A stretch of 64,000 nucleotides of DNA, from assembly GCA_000442015.1 (NCBI GenBank), contig KE560904.1, positions 29,675 to 93,674 of the forward strand, given 5' to 3'. A program made the position numbers and the translations under genes. Source of the DNA: Rozella allomycis CSF55 (lineage: Eukaryota > Rozellomycota). Positions 31,400-41,990 of this stretch are shown one piece after another (the stretch's first letter is position 1; every line of letters starts with the position of its first letter). The notes under the pieces are model-generated. The model was given only the letters and a program-made list of their open reading frames with translations. It had not been told where the DNA came from and did not search any database.

Positions 31400-33387
31400 A
31401 TGTATTGGTGGTTTTATTCACTGGAAACTTCACCAGCAACCGATGCTAACGCTAAAATAGATTCTTTTAAAACATACAAAATTTCCACGATTCAAAAATG
31501 GCTGCCATTTCCTTACATCGATCATGTTCAGCTTGAAAGAGAATATTCCCGAAAACAATCTGGAAATAACTATTCTTCAACTTTAAATGTTTTAGAACAT
31601 GAATTGTACGAAGCGAATATTGAAGATATGACGTTAAAACCTATTTATTGGTCAGGGAAAACATTTACTATCCGAAGGTATATACAATACGAAAAAATGA
31701 AATAGATCGAAATGGTTTTATGAATCTGAAAATTTTATTGTACCTTGTGATGAAGTATTGGAAAGAATTTTGGAAGAAAAGTATTTGGAGTTTGAAGCAT
31801 TTGTTACAGCAGATGATGAGAATGAAGAAGATTGTGATATTAAGCCGGAAAATGAATCGGTTAGACGAGCAAGCAAAAAAGGATTTCAAGTGCAAGAATT
31901 CAAACTTGGCCAGCCTTTTGAATATATGACTGGTCATTTCATAACAGGAAAGCATAATAAAGCGTGGATTCATGATACTACAATAGCATCACAAATAACA
32001 AAAGCTATTGTGCACTACGTGTCAAAGTCACATGCAGTAGAGCTCCCAAGTTATAAGTTCTTACGCGGCATTAATAGGTTTCGGATGTCAGCAATGCAGT
32101 ATAACCAACAAATCACTTTATTAAACAATGAAAAGGAAAAGTATAGTGTAATTATTGAAATGGCAAGAGTGGGAGAATCTTTGGCCCTTGAAAAGGATTG
32201 CAGATTTACGCCAAATCATTTAGTTTTTGTTATTCACGGGTAAAATGAAATATGACCATGAATTCAGAATAGGACAAAAGATGCTGGAAAAAAAGGATAG
32301 AGATATTGTCGTCAATACAGACCAGATGAGATCCATCATCAATAGAATTCATCCTGATAATAAAGTCATGTTGCTGCCGGTTCGTTGGAGAACGCAGCTT
32401 GAGATGTATTCTGATGGAGACAACGAAAAATTTGATAATCTGTACAAAGATATCACTTTGCAGTCTATTCCAATGATACGCGAAATAATGTCTGACATTC
32501 TACTTGACATTTTACTATATATGAGTCCTTCACATTCCAGCTTGATACTTGAAACTTCTGTGGGTGAACTTAATCGCATATACAAACTCTTCAAAACCAA
32601 TTTTCCCGACTTTAGTGGCAAGGTATCTTTTTTTGGACACTCATTGGGTTCAATAATTGCCTTTGATATTCTGTGTCATCAAGACATCCCGCCAATGAGT
32701 CCTAAATTCGCTAATCTTAGAATTAACTCATCGGAAATCCCAGACTGGATGCCGAAACCCGCAATTCCTGTCCAGAATAATCCCAATTTCAATCTTGATT
32801 TTGAAGTTGACAACTTTTTTGCTGTGGGATCTCCCATTGGTGTTTTTGTATTGCTTAGGGGACTTAAAATCATTGGCGGAAAGAATGAAAATACTTTGAA
32901 ACTTTACAATACCCTTTTAAAATCGAATTCCCATGAAAAACTTGTCACGATTGCTTGCAAACGATTGTTCAATATATCAGATTTTTATGACCCGATTTCA
33001 TATCGAGTAGAACCTCTAATTTGCAGATCATTTAACGAAGAGCCATGTGCAATTGAATCAATTAAGAATGTAAGTTGCTTTAATGTTTTGTGATAGGAAA
33101 CTTCAAATTTGGCTAAAGGCGTGAATTATTTATTTAAAATCAAAAGAAATCTAACATCGAGCAATTCTAACTTGCAAAGTTCTAATAGCCGCCCACAAAG
33201 TCCAGATGAAAATAATGATCCTCATTCCATCGTTCAAAACTTAAACAACACCGGTAGAGTGGACTATTACCTAAGAAATGATTCCCTTCTTGTGAACCAA
33301 TATCTAAACTCTATAAACGCACACATGAGTTATTGGAGAAATGAAGATCTATTGAATTTCATTATCCAAAATATTTATTATACTTGA
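31400..33387 (+). CDS. DDHD-domain phospholipase (PA-PLA1 family)
   Basis: An intracellular phospholipase A1 related to DDHD1/DDHD2/SEC23IP, acting on ER-Golgi lipids. Exons are 31400-31677, 31706-32239, 32268-33069 and 33097-33387; 634 residues, introns 28, 28 and 27 nt. Motifs: the WWF start and WFYESENF segment of the N-terminal WWE-like region, HLVFVIHGIGQKM rebuilt over intron 2, nucleophile SFFGHSLGSIIAFDIL, and the DDHD core FEVDNFFAVGSPIGVFVLLR. FYDPISYRVEPLI and the C-terminal INAHMSYWRNED with the catalytic His follow. A Ser/Asn-rich insertion lies before the last block, as in relatives. Confidence 0.93.
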
Positions 33388-33520
33388 TTAAATAAAATCG
33401 CATTTATATTTTTAGGCAATGTTTTTTGCAAGGGTTGCAAACTTGCGTCCGTAATTCTATTCTTTCTAATACACCAGGTGCCTATTTCGTTTGTCTTCAG
33501 CATTTTCTTATTCAAAAAAT

Positions 33521-34577
<1,057 letters not shown>

Positions 34578-34592
34578 NATTAATTTGAAGAA

Positions 34593-35584
34593 TCATTCAC
34601 CTGCAAAAATAGATTTTAGATAGTCTCCACCACACACCATGCAAATTGTCAAATATACAGAGAGCCCAATTCTTGGAGTTACACCGCGAAAAAATCCGCG
34701 AACCCCGTGATGTTCATAAATATACTTTGCGCAAGTCCATATATTTAAATTAGGCGGTCTATTTGGTGATTTTATTTGTGATTGCATTTCAACTCTTATG
34801 ACTTCAATAGGCTGATTCCAACATGATAAAGTACCACCAATTGCAGACGCTTGTTCATTAGAAATGTTAATATCTACCCGCGATTTCTTCAACTGGGGTC
34901 AATTTCCTGTTCACATTATCTCCTCTCATCAGCTTTTGTGTAAATCTAGAAATTCCTTTGGATAAATATTTAATTATTTACCAAACCTAGAAGCCCAGTT
35001 AGTCATTTGGCGGACTGCAACAGCTGATACGCCTTTGTTAAGTCCAGCTATACCTTCACTTTTCAAAATGTCCAAAGCTATTTTCATTGTCGATTGTCTT
35101 GAATCAACAGACCTAGTTCTTGTGACTTCCACAGTTTTCATAAATGTACAAAATCCCATTGTTGTATAAGCTTGGCAAATTCCGCCTATTATCTATAACC
35201 ATAAATTATACCTCCAGCGCCTCCCAATACACCCGCTAAAGCTGATGAGGCACCAAGTGCTTTAGCAATGTATTCAATCTCTGAAGATGTGAATAATAAG
35301 ATCCCGCCTTTGGATGCAGCTTCGATCCATGCCTATTAATGACTGACTTTTTCAAATTATACCCATGGAATCAATCCTTGATAATAACCTTGTAGGCCTC
35401 CTCTTTTATATGTGTTTACTATAGCCGATCTCAAATTTGCTTCTCTATTTGCAGCCATGTAAGTTTTTAACACTTCAAAAGGTTGACCAAGTGTCGAAAC
35501 TTCTATAACTTGAATGAATGCCCCGATTAGTAAATTTTTAAATGAAACGGACTTCTTATTTAAAGATGTCGGAGACTGATTCAT
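34593..35584 (-). CDS. YHM2: mitochondrial carrier, Yhm2 type (citrate/2-oxoglutarate)
   Basis: An inner-membrane exchanger of the SLC25 family. Exons (minus) are 35584-35363, 35332-35211, 35184-34982, 34955-34878 and 34849-34593; 882 nt, 293 residues, introns 26-30 nt. Three carrier repeats are visible. The diagnostic Yhm2 segments are GGILLFTSSEIEYIAKALGA and GICQAYTTMGFCTFMKTVEV, then ASAIGGTLSCWNQPIEVIRV. The contact-point residues of Yhm2 are thus kept, but substrate assignment rests on family knowledge. Yhm2 supplies cytosolic NADPH-linked reducing power by citrate export in yeast. Confidence 0.92.
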
Positions 35585-35746
35585 TCTTTACGAAAAACGA
35601 AATTTACAACAAATGCTGGACTGTAAGTCAAAAAAAGTCACAAGTACATTTAAGTTTGATCTTAAAAGACTCTATCAATTGAATACTAACAAATTACATG
35701 GCACGGGTATAAATTATCAAGGGTAAATATTAAATAGGATCAGCGT

Positions 35747-36991
35747 TTATTTCATTTTGGAGAATGATAACCTTTTCTTCAATTTCTGGGACTTGGAATT
35801 GAAAGAACTTTTTAGCTTCTCAAAAATGGACGACCTTTTTGATGGAGTTGTGATGAGAGCAAGCGTAGTTTCCTTTTCTTGCGGGGGTACCGCTTGGTTA
35901 ATCTCTTTGTAAATCTCAAGCAATTCAGCTTCAAATGTTTCAAGTTTGGGTGAAAATGCAGATGATAATGATTCTGTATCAATGTTATTGTTCTTATCTG
36001 TTTCAGTTGAAGACATAGAGTAATCATTAAGTTCATTTTCATCAAAAGTGATCGAATCATCGGACTTAAAGATATCATCAATTGGTTTACCCTCCTCACT
36101 TTCCGTTTTATTATTCCCTTTTCCAACAAGAGTTTCTTCGCTTATGGTAAATTTAGGATTCATATCTACCATAATACTTGGGCTAGGGCTCTCGATGTGA
36201 AAGCTTTTGTCGTCTGCTGTCAAAATAGTTTCTAAGCTAGATGTACTACCAGAATTCTCACTATATTTACTTCCTTTCCCAAATCCCAGCAACACTTTAA
36301 TGCATTCGAATTGACCATGAGAGCGTAACTCGTTGTAAGCATCTTCAAACATAAACTGTGACCATTCACGATGAGCAGGCTCCAGAAATTCTTCAATGTG
36401 CTTCGGAACAAATGCTTTATAATCTCTAGTAGAATCAAAAGCTGCTCGAATAAAATGCATCAAATCCTCTGGAATAACAGCCGGGTGCCTGTGAATATAC
36501 TTAAACATTTGGTAATTCTGCACTGATTCAGCAATGAACATCAAAAGAACATGATTCACAATACGTAATCTCATAATTTTGTTTATAGACTCAAAGTCAT
36601 TTCTTTTCATAATGATTCTCGCCGCTTCCTGGCTACTATAAACTGCATGATTAGGATTAGCAAGGTAATGTAATGCTATTTCATAATTGTCAGCCAAACG
36701 AATCTTCGCGGAAAGCTCCAAATCCTTTGGATACAACTTGTAAATGTCATTTTGATAGTAGTCCAGATCACTAAAAGCTTCTTCTTTAAATTTCCACTTG
36801 TGTATCAATATGTCACTTATTGGACCTGGAATGTAAAGCTTGTTTGCTGATGTTTTAGCCATCACGTTTAATTTATGATTGTTGCATTTCACATTCAACA
36901 AGTCTTGAGCGATAAAAGGCGAAATATATGTTTTGGTAATCGGAAGAGTTACTATAAATCCAATTAGCAGAGTAGTCAAAAGTAATTTCAT
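35747..36991 (-). CDS. secreted protein of unknown family
   Basis: 414 residues from the ATG at 36991. That start gives a textbook signal peptide (MKLLLTTLLIGFIVTLP); the frame stays open 35 codons further upstream, but that would bury the signal. The first two thirds are helical with paired hydrophobics (for example ARIIMKRNDFESINKIMRL and HVLLMFIAESVQ), a little like ankyrin- or HEAT-style helical repeats. The last third is Ser/Glu/Asp-rich and disordered. It ends in a basic tail (KSQKLKKRLSFSKMK). I recognise no domain. Secretion with no homolog I can name suggests a lineage-specific, possibly host-directed protein. Confidence 0.68.
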   Translation of the reverse strand: MKLLLTTLLIGFIVTLPITKTYISPFIAQDLLNVKCNNHKLNVMAKTSANKLYIPGPISDILIHKWKFKEEAFSDLDYYQNDIYKLYPKDLELSAKIRLADNYEIALHYLANPNHAVYSSQEAARIIMKRNDFESINKIMRLRIVNHVLLMFIAESVQNYQMFKYIHRHPAVIPEDLMHFIRAAFDSTRDYKAFVPKHIEEFLEPAHREWSQFMFEDAYNELRSHGQFECIKVLLGFGKGSKYSENSGSTSSLETILTADDKSFHIESPSPSIMVDMNPKFTISEETLVGKGNNKTESEEGKPIDDIFKSDDSITFDENELNDYSMSSTETDKNNNIDTESLSSAFSPKLETFEAELLEIYKEINQAVPPQEKETTLALITTPSKRSSIFEKLKSSFNSKSQKLKKRLSFSKMK

Positions 36992-37096
36992 AACACTTCT
37001 GAAAATTTCGAATTGACGTTTCCGATAAAGAATGCATGTTGACACATTTTTGGAAATTGCATCATATGATTTATTACAAATTGGGGCATACGTCAT

Positions 37097-37455
37097 GAAT
37101 TGATAAATTGAATTTTTATTCGGAAGTTGCCAAAATTTAAAACGTGTTAAGAAAAATTAGCCACGTACGCGGGTCATCTTTAGATCGATAGGAAACTTTC
37201 AAAAAAGGAAATTCAAATCCACTACATTATTAGGCATAAATCTTAAATCGTTCTGGTCCTTAAAAGTTAATACAACAATCAAAAATCCTTGGTTGGTATA
37301 TATCATCAATAAATTTCTTTGTATTGTGAACTTTTCAAAAAATACTGTAATAATTAATGTCAGGTTGAGATGACTCAGGTTTGGCGATTATCATTTCGGT
37401 CGTTAAAATACATGAAAACTGAGTTTTAAAGTTGAATCATATTTTTCTTTTTTTG
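37097..37455. other. intergenic stretch, no feature seen
   Basis: About 360 bases between the start of the secreted protein and the POC1 fragment. The stretch is AT-rich with no frame over 40 codons that looks coding, no tRNA-like clover and no clear repeat. It probably holds the promoter of the secreted protein (minus strand). Confidence 0.4.
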
Positions 37456-37702
37456 CTAACCCCTTCCTCTTANATCTTCATTGTTTCCCAATCTCTTTTC
37501 TATAATTGACACTGTTTGACTCAAAACATCCAATTGATGCACAATCTGTCTCAATGTTGCGGCTACATTATACTCCTCCTGTTTAATCTCCTTCAATGGC
37601 TCTGCTTTCTCTTGATAATCCTCCACCGAGTATTCCTTTTTCATCTCTCACATGCATTTACTTTGATTTTAATCGGTGCTGCCAACTCTATAGGTTCCAC
37701 CG
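37456..37702 (-). pseudogene. POC1: C-terminal fragment of POC1 (centriole WD40 protein), cut by assembly gaps
   Basis: On the minus strand a frame enters from the N at 37703 (VEPIELAAPIKIK). It is spliced by a 26-nt intron and continues to a coiled coil LRQIVHQLDVLSQTVSIIEK that matches the conserved C-terminal motif of POC1 (QLDVLTQTVSILEQRL). It ends RGRG-stop at 37456, with a second N (37473) inside. The seven WD40 repeats that should precede it are not in the window, so the rest must lie in the gap or elsewhere. It is entered as a broken locus because of missing sequence, not because decay is visible. POC1 stabilises centrioles and basal bodies. Confidence 0.62.
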
Positions 37703-37779
37703 NTTTTTATTGCTAGATAATTTTTTTCTATCAAAAAAGAAAACATTTACCTTTTACAAAGCCACGGCAATTTCGCTTA

Positions 37780-38245
37780 ATGACAATTGACAGACTTCCA
37801 GTAGTGGATATTGACAAATATGTGACTGAAGGCAACAATCAAATTGAATTGTGCCTTCAGGTGTCAAATGCTTTTCGCGAATTTGGGGCTATTGCTATTC
37901 GTGACAGTAGAGTTCCATTCGAAAAGAACGAGCATTTTTTGGATATTCTTGAAAAGTATTTTAGTCAAGATGAAGAAGCATTAATGAGAGATTCTAGGCC
38001 AGAAATCGGCTATCAAATTGGAGTCACACCTGAAGGGATAGAGGCGCCAAGATGCATACATGATACCGATTGTCAAAATTTTATTGACTCTGTATACCCA
38101 TTAATATTTCGATATTAGTTAAAAGAAGAAGATAAGCCCGTGAAACCTACCCGGGCAGACGTGAAGTGGAGGTACTTTCATAGAATCGGGCCGCGCCCAT
38201 TACAAACAAAATTTCCCGAATTAAATGCAACACCGATTCTCAACG
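37780..38245 (+). CDS. 2OG-Fe(II) oxygenase-like protein, N-terminal part
   Basis: Exons are 37780-38091 and 38119-38245, joined by a 27-nt intron. A third donor (38246) runs into an N at 38272. The protein begins MTIDRLPVVDIDKYV and has FREFGAIAIRDSRVPFEKNE, IGYQIGVTPEGIEAPRC and RADVKWRYFHRIGPRPLQT. This is the N-terminal half of isopenicillin-N-synthase-like oxygenases known from fungi and green algae. The iron-binding HxD...H part is not here; a later exon of the same family type lies at 39.8 kb. Whether both belong to one gene split by a poorly assembled repeat is likely but unproven. Confidence 0.7.
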
Positions 38246-38550
38246 GTAGCCGCATATTATGTATCATATAGNTGCGGAATGTCGTTTTGCAAGTTTTACC
38301 GCAGCCACATAAATACGTTCTTTATGTAGTCAAAAATATATTTGTTACTGATTGAATGCTTTTTTCAAACTGCCACAATTTTGGCAGTTTGTTACCTTAC
38401 GGCCTCGGGGTTTGACTATCTCAGCCCCCTGACAAAAATTTTCGCGCAAATGCAACTCCGCATCCAGCAGAGAACATTCTGTTACGCAGACTAAAAAATT
38501 TGTCGCCATAATTTTTTTACCAGGGATAATGGGTCTATAAGCCACCGAAA

Positions 38551-38665
38551 AGGTGCTGGGACCCACCCGAGTTGCTGGGAGTCGCCAAGGGGTGCTCGCA
38601 ATCGAAAAAGGTGCTGGGACACTGTCCAAAGTGCTGGCAATCACCTGGGGTGCTGGGAATCAACT
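38551..38665. repeat. short GTGCTGGGA-type tandem motif
   Basis: Within about 115 bases the word GTGCTGGGA, or close variants such as TTGCTGGGA, GTGCTCGCA and GTGCTGGCA, recurs six times at spacings of 15-25 bases. A further copy sits at about 39131. The stretch is clearly richer in G and C than the surrounding DNA. It looks like an interspersed-repeat tail or a degenerate minisatellite. Confidence 0.6.
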
Positions 38666-38687
38666 CCCCATATAGATTTGAAAAAAA

Positions 38688-39133
38688 GTAATGATTAATT
38701 TTATATTTTTATTAGTTTTTTAGTGGTTTTTGCCATAGGATGTAAAAGGGATTGAGGGTGCTCAGAAACGGTGAAATGGATGCTGTCAGTNGTAATGATT
38801 AATTTTTTATTTTTATTAATTTTTAGTGGTTTTTGCCATGGGTTGTAAAAGGGATTGAGGGTGCTCAGAAACGGTGAAATGGATGCTGTCAGTCCTTTTT
38901 CCGGAGTTTGCGCTTCACACGCTTTAACATTGAAAAAGTGTTCTTTATAGACTTCAAACTAATTTTATTTAAAGTATTTATGCCAGTCTTCTCAGAATCA
39001 TGGNAATTTGAAATAAAAGTAATGAATTAATTGTATATTATTATTACTTTTTAGTGGTTTTTGTCATGGGTTGTAAAAGGGATTGAGCGTGCTCAGAAAC
39101 GGTGAAATGGATGCTGTTTGTCCTTTTTCCGTG
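38688..39133. repeat. three imperfect ~104-base direct repeats
   Basis: Copies start at about 38688, 38792 and 39019. Each begins GTAATGA(A)TTAATT, passes through TTTTTAGTGGTTTTTG and CATGGGTTGTAAAAGGGATTG, and ends GGTGAAATGGATGCTGT. They differ by several substitutions and small indels, so they are not simple assembly duplicates. However, Ns at 38791 and 39004 show the region was hard to assemble. No coding frame runs through them. They are probably pieces of a dispersed genomic repeat. Confidence 0.65.
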
Positions 39134-39278
39134 CTGGGAGTGACCGAGGTATATACCTGGAGAGGTAGATATTCAGCAGAAAGCTACAAATAAGTTGATT
39201 GTTGAGATATCCAAAAGTTAATGTTTTGTTATGATGAACAAGATAGTTATGGTTAAGGCATTGCCTTAAATGGGCTTC

Positions 39279-39629
39279 TTAAGGAGCTGGCTTGCACCAG
39301 GCTCCTGTTGAAGTGGTAGACCCCAAAATAAAGTCATTGGGAAGACCGATGATAAAGTTGAGGACTAGTCCCGATACTATTAATCTAGGTTTCGGTGATT
39401 TTTTTGGCATCGTCGGGTTGTACCTTCCGAGCTTTAAAAGACCTAGCCTAGTATTCGTAAAGGCTTCTAGATCAACCAAAAGGAGTTTTCTATGCTTCTG
39501 GGTACGTGGAGGGAGTTTTGGCAAATTGCTAGTGAACGACACCCTAGCTCTGGGGTGGCTAGAACTTGAAGCTTGATTTTGACTTTCCTTTTCATCAGCC
39601 TCATCTTCCAGCTCCTCTGTCAAAATGCA
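39279..39629 (-). other. open frame of uncertain status in the repeat region
   Basis: A minus-strand frame (stop at 39279) has an acidic start and then a basic, proline-containing part (for example ARVSFTSNLPKLPP and NFIIGLPNDFIL). The opposite strand is also open over the same span, and base composition is less AT-rich than in real genes here. No family is recognised. It is bounded by an N at 39630. It could be part of a repeat rather than a host gene. Confidence 0.2.
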
Positions 39630-39765
39630 NCTATCTTTTATATCACTAAAAAACTATTAAAGGGTATTGGCTAGCGTAACTTTACATATTAGATTCTGAA
39701 GATCCATGTAAGGGTGTTGATACCTATGCCATCGTCATAGAACCTCTTTGGTTCAGATTATAAGN

Positions 39766-39945
39766 CATTGGATGAATGGGGAAATAGTCTGCTTCAAACA
39801 GTATGCACAGTTTCGGAAATGCTTGCAATTGGAATGGGCTTGGAAAAACTTGCATTTGTAAAATGTTTACATAAAGGGCCACATTTATTAGCTCCGGCAG
39901 CAACGAATATTGGCAAATATCATGAAATTGGGGATACGTACGCAG
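39766..39945 (+). CDS. 2OG-Fe(II) oxygenase-like protein, internal exon (fragment)
   Basis: Directly after an N at 39765, a frame reads LDEWGNSLLQTVCTVSEM, GMGLEKLAFVKCLHKGPHLL and GKYHEIGDTYAG, then a GT donor at 39946. A second N (39958) follows before any acceptor. This is the segment that precedes the iron-binding H-x-D motif in the same oxygenase family as the exons at 37.8-38.2 kb, on the same strand and in the expected order. The catalytic exon itself is not found. Confidence 0.6.
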
Positions 39946-40499
39946 GTTTGTGACTAANATGTCGCGTCCGATTTAATACTGAAACCAATTAATGGCTTTG
40001 AAAACAGCTGCTATGAACCTATACTTGCTGGAGACCAAGTATCCAATGAGTTAAGGATGATATCATTGAAATAAATCTTATTATATTTTTCTTCTCTTAG
40101 CTCTTGATTTTAATGTTTATTAAATATTAAGACAGAAACAGGTTCCTGGAGGGCAACATTGTCGGATAACGGCAGATGGGCTTTCTATAATCCAACTAAA
40201 TAACACAAGTTTTAAGGATTTGATTCAAACTTGTGTTCTCCAATAATGGCTATTTCAAGAGTCACCATGGATCGGCTGGCTAGAGAAGATAAAAACTGGG
40301 ACCACAACCAGCGAACAAATCGGCGCGCAGGTGNGAGTATCCGAATAATTGGACTACTCAAGAATTTAAATGATTTTCTTAACTCTATTTATTAAATTAA
40401 ATAATAATTAATGAAAAGAATTCTATTAAATTTTAATAGAATGGGAGAAAAGATATTTCAGTCTTGTTAGTTCGTATCTATAATTTCGTAAATTTCGAC
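39946..40499. other. fragmented stretch with two Ns, no gene seen
   Basis: Apart from the truncated donor at its start and an N at 40334, no frame longer than about 40 codons looks coding, and no continuation of the oxygenase was found. A short piece near 40141-40200 is less AT-rich than its surroundings and may be part of a repeat. Confidence 0.35.
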
Positions 40500-41961
40500 A
40501 TGTACTCTAAAGGCAAAGAAAGGGGAAAAGGGAATGGCGAGAAAAATCAGATGCCTAAACGAGTAATAAAATTCTAGTACGCAAAACTCAGCAAGGTCGT
40601 ATTGTTGAGTCTCGATATATGTCTACTTCATCTTTGAAAAAGGAAAATATTGCACCCAAAGACAATGGCTTGCCGATCAAGAAGAATAACATTACTCAAG
40701 GTCACCTACCCTGTGAAAAACCAGTTACAAAAGGCTTTTCGAAGGCTAGGGGGCTTACAGCAGTAGGCATGACCAAAAAAATTGATAATGTAATATTAAA
40801 CGTACTAAAGTATAAAGCCTTTGAAGAATGAAATCAAGATTATCCAGGGAGGCACTGTTGGACACACAGATTTAACATTGACGGAAGTAGGAAGTTTATG
40901 CGAGCAAGAAGAATTAAAGTTAAAAGTATTACAATGGAAGTATTATAACGCCAAAATGAAAAGGAATCAAGAATATAAAGAAAAAGAAATGGAAGTAACA
41001 AAATGATGCATTATAGAAAGAATGCTCTNTATGGCGAAATATGCTTCAAAGAATAAAAAATTAGACTACAAGTCATAAAAGCACTTGTATGTCTAGAGAG
41101 TTAAACACTGGAGGTGCTTATGAGCTAATAGGACCAGATGGAACAATCTACATTCGTCCNAATATTAAACGTACTAAAGTATAAAGCCTTTGAAGAATGA
41201 AATCAAGATTATCCAGGGAGGCACTGTTGGACACACAGATTTAACATTGACGGAAGTAGGAAGTTTATGCGAGCAAGAAGAATTAAAGTTAAAAGTATTA
41301 CAATGGAAGTATTATAACGCCAAAATGAAAAGGAATCAAGAATATAAAGAAAAAGAAATGGAAGTAACAAAATGATGCATTATAGAAAGAATGCTCTATT
41401 AAAGGTTTATAATTGTATAGGTGAAATTCAACGAGAATACTTGGAAAGGTTAGAGCTAACCCAGTCATTTGACATGACAACAAAAATAAATGATTCGATT
41501 AATATTCAGGTATTCATTATGTATTTTTTTGACAGAAATCTACATTAATACCGATCTTAGAATGCCTTGAAGTTATCTGTGAAAGGTTTAAACAATTTGG
41601 CCAAACTATTCATGAAACTGTATGGAAAATGCCAGTAGAAAACTTGACTCTATCTGATCCATGTAAATTGCTTTAGTGCCATTTGTAAGTGAAATTTAAA
41701 GCCAGCATCGAACATTTAAAAACTCTACTTTTTGAAATTCTGCATGTTGATCCTTGTAATGAATCAAGGCTCTTGCGAGCTGTGTTAAAATTGAGACAGA
41801 TATATGAATCTCTGAAAGACGCATTATCATTACACAAAGAGACTTTGGAGGCTTGTAAAGGCATAGTGGATTCGATGAATGAAAAAGTATACCATGAAGC
41901 TAGTATTAGAATTGAAAAGTGTCTTGAGAAAGAGTTGAATGTAATAAGTATAAACATGTAA
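40500..41961 (+). CDS. HAUS8: HAUS8/AUG8-like augmin subunit
   Basis: Augmin recruits gamma-tubulin to existing microtubules. Exons are 40500-40562, 40592-40789, 40818-40994 (duplicated as 41187-41363 across a gap), 41390-41519, 41546-41662 and 41690-41961; introns 26-29 nt. Exon 2 opens QGRIVESRYM, matching the conserved VVESRYLQY segment of HAUS8. A basic, disordered microtubule-binding stretch follows. Exon 3 has LKLKVLQWKYYNAKMKRNQ, equivalent to the QWRF motif (LQWRFVNA) of plant AUG8. The rest is a long coiled coil (for example LKVYNCIGEIQREYLERLE and SDPLKFKASIEHLKTLLFEI). Exon 3 occurs twice because of assembly, not duplication of the gene. Confidence 0.75.
40792..41397. repeat. 237-base identical duplication flanking two Ns (assembly artefact)
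   Basis: Bases 40792-41028 and 41161-41397 appear identical. The first copy ends at an N (41029), the second begins after an N (41160), and between them lies an unrelated 130-base piece. Only the second copy leads into the next exon of the augmin gene. The picture is of a small contig placed inside a gap whose two edges overlap. Confidence 0.8.
41030..41159 (+). other. orphan contig piece with a short coding-like frame
   Basis: This 130-base piece between two Ns is not related to the augmin gene on either side. From an ATG it reads MSRELNTGGAYELIGPDGTI and runs into the N. It is likely the 5' end of some other gene, misplaced here in scaffolding. Confidence 0.4.
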
Positions 41962-41990
41962 TAAAACTATAATTGGTTAGCATATAACAT

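Noticed and set aside
40821-41375. A true tandem gene duplication in HAUS8
   Set aside because: The copies look identical over 237 bases, including intron sequence, and each abuts an N; an assembly overlap explains this better.
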